Below the pieces are notes generated by a model. That model was not told where the DNA came from. It saw only the letters and a program-made list of their open reading frames with translations, and ran no database searches. Positions 16,489-23,225 of a stretch of 64,000 nucleotides of DNA are shown piece after piece. The translations under genes were made by a program, and so were the position numbers. How positions within the stretch are numbered: the stretch's first letter is position 1; every line of letters begins with the position of its first letter. This stretch comes from Gaiellasilicea sp963850995 (lineage in GTDB: Bacteria; Actinomycetota; Thermoleophilia; Gaiellales; Gaiellaceae), in assembly GCA_963850995.1 (NCBI GenBank), contig CAWKNQ010000026.1, positions 62,001-126,000 of the forward strand. The letters are read 5' to 3'.

Positions 16489-17150
16489 GCCACCACCGCC
16501 GTCGAGCCGATCGTCGCGTGGACGCCCTCTCGCGCCGCGCCGACCGCAGCCTGCAGCTTCGGGACGATGCCGCCGCCGAGCGTCCCGGAGGCGAGCAGGC
16601 GCTCGGCCTCGTCGACGCCGATCGCGGCCGCGACCGCGCCGCCGAGCAGGAGCCCCGGGACGTCCGTGACGAAGAGGAGCCGGTCTGCGCCGAGGCCGAC
16701 CGCGAGCGCGGCGGCGGCCTCGTCGGCGTTCACGTTCAGCGGCCCGGTTCCAAGAGGCGCGACCACCGGGACGAGGCCGGCGGCGAGCGCCTCGGTCACC
16801 GCTACAGGCGCGCAGGGAACCGGCTCGCCGACGAGCCCGAGCGCCGGCACGCGAACCGCGTCCAGGCCGATCTCGTCGCCGAAGAGCGGAACCGCGAGCG
16901 GCCCGATCGCCGCGCAGACCGTCTCGTTGACGGCGGCGAGCGAGCGCCTGACGACCGCAAGAGCCGCGGCGCTCGTCACCCGCCGCCCCTCGACGAAGCG
17001 GGACTCCAAGCCCGCCCGCTCCAGCTCCGCCGAGATCTGTGGGCCGGCACCGTGCACGACGCAGACGTCGTGCTGCGCGGCGAGCGCGAGCGCGGGGCCC
17101 GCAGCGTCGGCCGCGACGGCGCCGCCCACTTTCAGGACGACTGTGGTCAC
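16485..17150 (-). CDS. argB: Acetylglutamate kinase, unusually short
   Basis: An amino acid kinase-fold enzyme phosphorylating N-acetylglutamate. Motifs are LKVGGAVAADA at the N-terminus (phosphate binding), CVVHGAGPQISAEL, PLNVNADEAAAALAVGL and the nucleotide region LLFVTDVPGLL. At 221 residues it is well below the family's usual 255-300. It lacks the N-terminal helix found in arginine-inhibited kinases, and ends soon after VPKLQAAVGAAREGV without the usual final segment. No frame break explains this. Its place between argJ and argD, with four-base overlaps on both sides, supports the assignment. Reduced arginine feedback is possible but unproven. Confidence 0.9.
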   Translation of the reverse strand: MTTVVLKVGGAVAADAAGPALALAAQHDVCVVHGAGPQISAELERAGLESRFVEGRRVTSAAALAVVRRSLAAVNETVCAAIGPLAVPLFGDEIGLDAVRVPALGLVGEPVPCAPVAVTEALAAGLVPVVAPLGTGPLNVNADEAAAALAVGLGADRLLFVTDVPGLLLGGAVAAAIGVDEAERLLASGTLGGGIVPKLQAAVGAAREGVHATIGSTAVVA

Positions 17151-18310
17151 GTTCTGTAGTCCGCGTTGATGCGGACGTAGTCGTAGGAGAGGTCGCTCGT
17201 CAGGTAGCTCGCGGCGCCGCTGCCGAGTCCGAGGTCGAGCTCGATCCGGCAGACGCCGTTCGAGACGTCCGGCTCGACGCCGGACGGGGCGCCGCGATCG
17301 AGCACCGTGGTGCCGTTGTAGGCGAGCGTCACCTTCGCCGCGTCGACGGCCGCGAAGCCGCCGTTCCACGGCGCCGAGCCCGCGGCGGCGAGCACGCGCC
17401 CCCAGTTCGCGTCGTGCCCGAAGAGCGCAGTCTTGACGAGCGGGGACGTCGCGATCCGCGCGGCGATCGCACGTGCCTGAACAGCGTCGGCGGCGCCAGT
17501 GACCTCGATCTCCGCGAGCACGGTCGCCCCCTCCCCGTCGGCGACGATCTGCTGTGCGAGCTGCTCGCACACGCGGCCGAGCGCGAGCGCGAAGGCGGTG
17601 TCGGAGGCCGGCGTCCGCTCGCCGCCGGAGGCGCCGTTCGCGAGCAGGCAGACCGCGTCGTTCGTCGAGCACTCGCCGTCGACGGAGATCGAGTTGAAGC
17701 TGCGCTCCACCGCCGGCCGGAGGAAGTCGATCGCCTCGCCCGGCGCGAGCGGGTAGTCCGTCGTGACGACCGCCAGCATGGTCGCGAGCTGCGGGTGAAT
17801 CATCCCCGACCCCTTGGCCATTCCGCCGACGGTGAACCCGTCGAGCGAAACGGCCGCCTCCTTCGTGCGCGTGTCGGTCGTCAGGATCGCCTCGGCGGCG
17901 TCGGCGCCTCCTTCGGACGAGAGCGTCGTGGCGGCCAGCCCGAGGCCGGTGGTCACCTTGTGCAGCGGCAGCAAGGTGCCGATGACGCCGGTCGAGAGGA
18001 CGAGCACCTGCTCTGCCTCGAGGTCGAGGAGCCTGCCCGCCTCGGCCGCGGTGGCAAGCGCGTCGAGCTCGCCGCGCTCGCCGGTGGCGGCGTTGGCGAC
18101 CCCGGAGTTGACGACGATCGCCTGCGGCTCGGTCGTCTCGAGATGCGCCTTGGAGACGACGACCGGCGCGGCCTGCACGCGGTTGACCGTGAACATCGCG
18201 GCTCCGACCGCGGGCACCGTCGAGCGGACGATCGCAAGATCCTTCGCGGCCCGGCGGATGCCCGCAGAGACACCGGAAGCGGCGAACCCGCGAGCGGCCG
18301 TGACACTCAT
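17147..18310 (-). CDS. argJ: Glutamate N-acetyltransferase / amino-acid acetyltransferase
   Basis: A 387-residue ornithine acetyltransferase that moves acetyl groups from N-acetylornithine to glutamate, giving the cyclic arginine route. ArgJ proteins cleave themselves before a Thr to form alpha and beta chains. The site is visible as the Thr in ATMLAVVTTDYPL at about residue 180. Other family stretches are MAKGSGMIHPQLATML, SFNSISVDGECSTND and DANWGRVLAAAGSAPW. Only one ArgJ is present, and whether it also uses acetyl-CoA cannot be told. It overlaps argC and argB by four bases each. Confidence 0.96.
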   Translation of the reverse strand: MSVTAARGFAASGVSAGIRRAAKDLAIVRSTVPAVGAAMFTVNRVQAAPVVVSKAHLETTEPQAIVVNSGVANAATGERGELDALATAAEAGRLLDLEAEQVLVLSTGVIGTLLPLHKVTTGLGLAATTLSSEGGADAAEAILTTDTRTKEAAVSLDGFTVGGMAKGSGMIHPQLATMLAVVTTDYPLAPGEAIDFLRPAVERSFNSISVDGECSTNDAVCLLANGASGGERTPASDTAFALALGRVCEQLAQQIVADGEGATVLAEIEVTGAADAVQARAIAARIATSPLVKTALFGHDANWGRVLAAAGSAPWNGGFAAVDAAKVTLAYNGTTVLDRGAPSGVEPDVSNGVCRIELDLGLGSGAASYLTSDLSYDYVRINADYRT

Positions 18311-19287
18311 ACGAGCACCCCCGACAGGCGCAATCCGTCAGTCTCGGGCAGGCCGAGCGCGACGTTCGCGTTCTGCACCGCCTGGCCGGCCGCCCCCTTG
18401 CCGAGGTTGTCGAGCGCGCAGACGACGATCCCGGTGCCGGTCGCGCGGTCGACGAAGACCCCGATCTCGGCGGCGTCCGTGCCCTGGACACGTGACAGCT
18501 CCGGGGCCATCCCCTCCGGGAGCACCGTCACGGCCGGAGCCGCCGCGTACGCCGCGTCGAGCGTCTCCCGGAGATCGGCGGCCGGACGCACGTAGCAGCT
18601 CGCGATCAGGCCACGGCGCACCGGGATCAGGTGCGGGACGAAGCAGACCGGGAAGCCGAGCGCCTGCCCGATCTCCGGCGCGTGCTGATGCGACCCGACC
18701 TTGTACGGCGTCACGTTCTCGAGCACTGCGGCTGCGTGCGAGGTCGCCTTCAGCGTCTTCCCCGCGCCCGAGACACCCGACTTCGCGTCGACCACGACGC
18801 ACGCCGGATCGATCGCGTCGGCGAGCGGCGCGAGGGCGAGGAGCACCGCGGTCGCGTAGCAGCCGGGATTCGCGATCCACGGCCCTTGCGGCGGATAGAG
18901 CTCCGGGATCGCGTAGCTCCAGGCGCCGAGCGAGGACGCGTCCGGGTGCTCGAAGCCGTACCAGGCCGGGTAGAGCGCCGCGTCGGCGAGCCGGTGCGCG
19001 CCGGAGAGGTCGACGACGACGGCGTCCGCAGGCGGCTCGAGCGCCGCTGCGCGCTCGTGGTCGAGGCAGCAGAAGACGAGCTCCGCGCCGGCGGCGTGCG
19101 CCTCGTCGTTCGAGGTGAAGGCAGGCACGTCGCCGCCGAGCCGCGGGTCGAGCGCGCTCGCCGGCCGGCCCGCGAGCGAGTCGGAGCCGAGTGCGACGAG
19201 CTCGAGCGCCGGGTGCGCGAGCACGCGGTCGAGCGTCTCCTGGCCGGAGTACCCCGAAGCGCCGAGGATGGTGGTGGTGACCTGCAT
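18307..19287 (-). CDS. argC: N-acetyl-gamma-glutamyl-phosphate reductase
   Basis: A 326-residue NADPH-dependent reductase. The N-terminal Rossmann motif is ILGASGYSGQETL. The catalytic Cys is in NPGCYATAVLLAL at about residue 133, and the active-site His region is FVPHLIPVRRG. It is the first gene of the argCJBDRF operon. The ATG at 19287 is only 34 bases from the carA start on the other strand, so the promoters overlap and the mRNA leader must be very short or absent. A box-like palindrome at 19294-19306 lies at this promoter. Confidence 0.96.
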   Translation of the reverse strand: MQVTTTILGASGYSGQETLDRVLAHPALELVALGSDSLAGRPASALDPRLGGDVPAFTSNDEAHAAGAELVFCCLDHERAAALEPPADAVVVDLSGAHRLADAALYPAWYGFEHPDASSLGAWSYAIPELYPPQGPWIANPGCYATAVLLALAPLADAIDPACVVVDAKSGVSGAGKTLKATSHAAAVLENVTPYKVGSHQHAPEIGQALGFPVCFVPHLIPVRRGLIASCYVRPAADLRETLDAAYAAAPAVTVLPEGMAPELSRVQGTDAAEIGVFVDRATGTGIVVCALDNLGKGAAGQAVQNANVALGLPETDGLRLSGVLV

Positions 19288-19327
19288 CAGAAGTGCGTAT
19301 TATGCAGATTCGATGATTACTATGCAA
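19288..19327. promoter_or_regulatory. Divergent argC/carA promoter with ArgR-box-like palindromes
   Basis: The 34 bases between argC and carA hold TGCGTATTATGCA (19294-19306), nearly palindromic, and a second TATGCA at 19321-19326, one turn pair (20 bases) after the first TATGCA at 19301. A/T-rich repeats of this kind, stand-out in GC-rich DNA, match the general shape of ArgR operators. TATTAT at 19298-19303 could be the -10 element for carA, with a start of transcription near ATG 19313 and so a leaderless message. CATAAT on the other strand could serve argC. Binding by the ArgR encoded in this operon would block both directions. No experiment supports this here. Confidence 0.65.
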
Positions 19328-20401
19328 AACAGGGACGCGCACCTCGTGCTCGAGGACGGCACCGTCTTCGCCGGCCGCTCGGTCGGCGCGCCGGGCATCG
19401 CCGCGGGCGAGGCGTGCTTCACAACCGCCTCGGCCGGCTACGAGCAGGCGGTCACCGACCCGAGCTATGCGCGCCAGGTGCTCACGTTCGCCTCGCCCCT
19501 CGTGGGCAATTACGGCGTCGACGAGGCGCGGCTCGAATCCGAGCGCGTCTGGACCGAGGGCGTCGTCATGCGCCGCGCCAGGCCTGCGTGGTCGGCGTGG
19601 CTCGCGCAACGGGGCGTCGTCGCGCTCGAGGAGGTCGACACGCGGGCGCTCGTGCGCCGGTTGCGCGCGAACGGCGCGATGCGGTGCGCACTCGGGACGG
19701 CCTCGCCGGAGGACCTCCATGCCCGCGCGCTCGCGGAGCCGCACCTCGACTGGCCGCGGATGCTGGCGGAGCCCGAGCTCGCTTCGCCCCCGCCCGCGTT
19801 GGAAGCGTGCGTGTCGGAGCCGTTCACGGTCGGGGCGGGCCCGCGTGTGGCCGTCCTCGACCTCGGCTGCAAGCGCTCGATCGTCCGCCGGCTCGTCGAG
19901 TCGGGCGTGCAAGCGGTGGTCGTCCCCGGGACGTGGGAGGCAGACGCCGTGCTCGAGCTCGAGCCGGCCGCCGTTCTCATCGGCAACGGTCCGGGTGACC
20001 CCGCCCAGCTCGAGGGACCGGTCGAGACCGTCCGCGATCTCCTCGACCGCGTCCCCCTCTTCGGCATCTGCCTCGGCCACCAGCTCGTCGGGCTCGCCCT
20101 CGGCCTGGAGACGTTCAAGCTCCCCTTCGGCCATCGCGGCGCGAACCACCCGGTTCGGGTCACGGGCTCGAAGCGCGTCCTCGTTACCGCCCAGAACCAC
20201 GGCTTCGCGGTGGCGCCGGGCGCCGCCGCCGAGGTCAGCCACGTCTCGCTCAACGACGGCACCGTCGAAGGGCTGGAAGGGGACGACTTCGCGACGCTTC
20301 AGTTCCACCCCGAGGCCGCGCCGGGACCACACGACGCGCTGCCCTTCTTCGACCGAATAGCGACCGCGTGCCGAAGCGCACCGACCTACGCAACATCCTG
20401 A
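19322..20401 (+). CDS. carA: Carbamoyl-phosphate synthase small subunit
   Basis: A 359-residue glutaminase subunit that delivers ammonia to CarB. The N-terminal domain is typical (LEDGTVFAGRSVGAPG, GNYGVDEARLES). The class I amidotransferase domain has the nucleophile Cys in LFGICLGHQLVGLALG and the His-Glu pair in LQFHPEAAPGP. ATG 19322 gives the normal N-terminus; ATG 19313 adds three residues and would fit a leaderless message. The gene is divergent from argC and overlaps carB by 34 bases, so the two subunits are coupled. The shared control region with the arg operon suggests arginine-dependent expression. Confidence 0.95.
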   Translation: MQNRDAHLVLEDGTVFAGRSVGAPGIAAGEACFTTASAGYEQAVTDPSYARQVLTFASPLVGNYGVDEARLESERVWTEGVVMRRARPAWSAWLAQRGVVALEEVDTRALVRRLRANGAMRCALGTASPEDLHARALAEPHLDWPRMLAEPELASPPPALEACVSEPFTVGAGPRVAVLDLGCKRSIVRRLVESGVQAVVVPGTWEADAVLELEPAAVLIGNGPGDPAQLEGPVETVRDLLDRVPLFGICLGHQLVGLALGLETFKLPFGHRGANHPVRVTGSKRVLVTAQNHGFAVAPGAAAEVSHVSLNDGTVEGLEGDDFATLQFHPEAAPGPHDALPFFDRIATACRSAPTYATS

Positions 20402-23004
20402 TCGTCGGCTCCGGGCCGATCCGGATCGGCCAGGGGTGCGAATTCGACTACGCGGGCGTGCAGGCGTGCCGGGCACTCCGGGCCGAGGGCTACCGCGTCG
20501 TCCTGGCCAACTCAAACCCGGCGACGATCATGACCGACCCGGAGTGGGCGGACGCGACCTATCTCGAGCCGCTCGACGCGCCGACGCTCGCCGAGATCGT
20601 GGCGCGCGAGCGACCCGACGCGCTGCTGCCGACGCTCGGCGGCCAGACCGCGCTCAACCTCGCCGTCGAGCTGGCGGAGCTCGGCGTGCTCGCCGAGCAC
20701 GGAGTCGAGCTGATCGGCGCCGACGTCGATGCGATCCGGACCGCGGAGGACCGCTCGCGCTTCCGCTCGGCGATGGAGGCTGCCGGGCTTCCCGTGCCGG
20801 CAAGCGTTGTCGTCACCTCGCTCGAGCAGCTGGACGAGTGCCCGGTCCCGGCCGTCGTCCGCCCCGCCTTCACGCTCGGGGGACGCGGCGGCGGGATCGC
20901 GCGGACGCGCGCCGAGCTGGTCCGCCGCGTCGCGCACGGCCTCGCCGCGAGCCCGATCGGCCAGGTGCTCGTCGAGCGCTCGCTCGAGGGGTGGCAGGAG
21001 TTCGAGCTCGAGGTCGTCGTCGACACGGCCGGCAACTGCATCGTCGTCTGCTCGATCGAGAACCTCGACCCGGTCGGCGTGCACACGGGCGACTCGTGGA
21101 CGGTCGCGCCGCAGCAGACGCTGGACGACGGCGAGCTGCAAAGGCTGCGTGACGCGGCGTTCGCGTGCGCGCGCGCCGTGGGCGTCGCCACCGGAGGCGC
21201 GAACGTCCAGTTCGCCTACGAGCCGTCGACGGCCGAGCTCGCGCTGATCGAGATGAACCCACGCGTCTCCCGCTCATCCGCGCTCGCGTCGAAGGCGACC
21301 GGCTTCCCGATCGCCAAGCTCGCGGCCCTGCTCGCCGTCGGCTACACGCTGGACGAGCTCCCAAACGACATCACCGGGACGTCGAGCGCCGCGTTCGAGC
21401 CGGCGCTCGACTACGTCGCGGTCAAGGCGCCGCGCTTCGACTTCGACAAGTTCCCAGGCAACGCGTCCGTGCTCGGCACCGAGATGCGTGCGGTCGGGGA
21501 GGCGCTGGGGCTCGGCCGGACGTTCCCGGAGGCGCTCTTGAAGGCTCTCGAGGGGGTCGAGGCGGGCGACGACCTGCCCGAGATCCCGGGCCTGCATCCC
21601 TACTTCGCTGCCGAGCTCGAGTCGATCCGTGCCGCCGAGCGCGAGCTCGTCGCAAGCGGCGACGTGGCGGCGGCGAAGCGGTTCGGACTGCCCGATGAGC
21701 GGATCGCGCGCCTGCTCGGCATCGGCGAGGAGGAGGTACGCGCGCGCCGCGGCCCTCCGGGCCGGCTCGCGGTCGACTCCTGCGCGGGCGAGTTCGAGGC
21801 GCGGACGCCCTACTACTACCTCTCGCACGAGGAGGGCGACGGCGCGCAGAGCAGCTCCGGCGCGATCGTCGTGCTCGGCTCCGGCACGAACCGGATCGGC
21901 CAGGGGATCGAGTTCGACTACTGCTGCGTCCGGGCAGCGCAAGCGTTCCGCGCGCTCGGGCACGAGGTCGTGCTCGTCAACGCGAACCCCGAGACCGTCT
22001 CGACCGACTACGACACCTGCGACCGCCTCTACCTGGAGCCGGTCACGCTCGAGCGCGTGCTCGACGTGGTCGCGATCGAGCGGCCGCTCGGCGTCGTCGT
22101 CTCGCTCGGCGGCCAAACGCCGCTCGCGCTTGCAGCCGGGCTGGCGGACGCCGGCGTGCCGCTCCTCGGCGATCCGCTCCCGGCGATCGAGGCGGCGGAG
22201 AACCGCGAGACATTCGGGACGCTGCTCGACCGACTTGGGCTCCGAGCGCCTCCGTGGGGGCACGCGCAGACGACTGCGGAAGCGCGGGCGCTCGCATCCG
22301 AGCTCGGCTATCCCGTCCTCGTCCGGCCGTCGTACGTGCTCGGCGGTCGCGGCATGCGCGTCGCGCGCGAGCCGGAGGAGCTCGTGCTCGACGGCCCGGC
22401 GCTCGTCGACCGCTTCCTCGAAGGAGCGCTCGAGCTCGACGTGGACGTCCTCTGCGACGGCGAGGACGGCTGGGTCGCCGCGATCGTCGAGCACGTGGAG
22501 CGGGCAGGCGTCCACTCGGGCGACTCCGCCTGCGTTCTCCCCGCTCCGTCGGTCGGCGCTCAGCTGGAAGCGCGGGTGCGCGAGATCGCGACCACGCTGG
22601 CACGCGAGCTGGGTGTCCGCGGCCTGCTCAACCTCCAGCTTGCCGTCCACGAGGGCGAGCTGCACGTGCTCGAAGCGAACCCGCGGGCGTCGCGGACCGT
22701 GCCGTTCGTCGCCAAGGCGACGGGGATCCCGCTCGTCGACCATGCCTGCCGCCTGCTGCTCGGCGCGCCGCTCGCAGAGCTCGCACTCCCCGAGCGGGTT
22801 GTCCCGACGCGCGCGTGGGCGAAGGAGGCGATCTTTCCGGCCGAGCGATTCGCCGGCGCGGCCGACCGCGGCGTCGAGATGCGCTCGACGGGCGAGGTGA
22901 TGGCGAGCGGCGCGACGGCGGCGGCCGCCTACCGGCGTGCGCTACAGGCCGCGGGCCGCGCGAAGCCGCGCGGCGGCGTCGGCCCGCCGCTCCAGACGGT
23001 CTAG
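20368..23004 (+). CDS. carB: Carbamoyl-phosphate synthase large subunit lacking the C-terminal allosteric domain
   Basis: An 878-residue synthetase with both ATP-grasp halves. The first half starts VGSGPIRIGQGCEFDYAG and has RPAFTLGGRGGGIA; the second starts LGSGTNRIGQGIEFDYCC and has VRPSYVLGGRGMRVA. A linking helical region lies between, at about 390-500. The usual length is about 1,070 residues. Here the protein stops at AYRRALQAAGRAKPRGG, exactly where the MGS-like domain that binds UMP, IMP or ornithine would begin, and the next gene follows at once on the other strand, so nothing is left over in another frame. The enzyme should be active but without classical allosteric control. GTG 20368 lies inside carA. 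Confidence 0.95.
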   Translation: MPKRTDLRNILIVGSGPIRIGQGCEFDYAGVQACRALRAEGYRVVLANSNPATIMTDPEWADATYLEPLDAPTLAEIVARERPDALLPTLGGQTALNLAVELAELGVLAEHGVELIGADVDAIRTAEDRSRFRSAMEAAGLPVPASVVVTSLEQLDECPVPAVVRPAFTLGGRGGGIARTRAELVRRVAHGLAASPIGQVLVERSLEGWQEFELEVVVDTAGNCIVVCSIENLDPVGVHTGDSWTVAPQQTLDDGELQRLRDAAFACARAVGVATGGANVQFAYEPSTAELALIEMNPRVSRSSALASKATGFPIAKLAALLAVGYTLDELPNDITGTSSAAFEPALDYVAVKAPRFDFDKFPGNASVLGTEMRAVGEALGLGRTFPEALLKALEGVEAGDDLPEIPGLHPYFAAELESIRAAERELVASGDVAAAKRFGLPDERIARLLGIGEEEVRARRGPPGRLAVDSCAGEFEARTPYYYLSHEEGDGAQSSSGAIVVLGSGTNRIGQGIEFDYCCVRAAQAFRALGHEVVLVNANPETVSTDYDTCDRLYLEPVTLERVLDVVAIERPLGVVVSLGGQTPLALAAGLADAGVPLLGDPLPAIEAAENRETFGTLLDRLGLRAPPWGHAQTTAEARALASELGYPVLVRPSYVLGGRGMRVAREPEELVLDGPALVDRFLEGALELDVDVLCDGEDGWVAAIVEHVERAGVHSGDSACVLPAPSVGAQLEARVREIATTLARELGVRGLLNLQLAVHEGELHVLEANPRASRTVPFVAKATGIPLVDHACRLLLGAPLAELALPERVVPTRAWAKEAIFPAERFAGAADRGVEMRSTGEVMASGATAAAAYRRALQAAGRAKPRGGVGPPLQTV

Positions 23005-23225
23005 TTCGGAGGTTCTTCGAGCAGCTTCAGCCGGTGCTCGAGCTGGGCGAGCCGGAGCTCGACCGCGTCGAGCTGCTCGCGATTGACGAGCCCGAGCTCC
23101 CGCGCGATCCGCTCGCCGGTCTCCGTCGGCACGTCGCCGAGCTTCTCGACGCCAGAGCGCAGCTGGGCGCTCAGCTCCTCGACGAGCTGACGCAGAGCGA
23201 ACGTGCTGTTATCTCGCGCGGCCAT
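23001..23225 (-). CDS. Short coiled-coil protein, UbiK/BMFP-like
   Basis: A 74-residue, mostly helical protein. The N-terminal half is amphipathic (FALRQLVEELSAQLRSG). The C-terminal half is a heptad coil with LVNREQLDAVELRLAQLEHR, reminiscent of the 'VTREEFD' pattern in UbiK/BMFP accessory proteins. Those help ubiquinone assembly or membrane contact in proteobacteria; a role here is unproven. It overlaps the end of secDF by 17 bases and is transcribed in the same direction, so it is probably the last gene of the tgt-yajC-secDF unit. The match is weak and rests on pattern only. Confidence 0.6.
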   Translation of the reverse strand: MAARDNSTFALRQLVEELSAQLRSGVEKLGDVPTETGERIARELGLVNREQLDAVELRLAQLEHRLKLLEEPPN

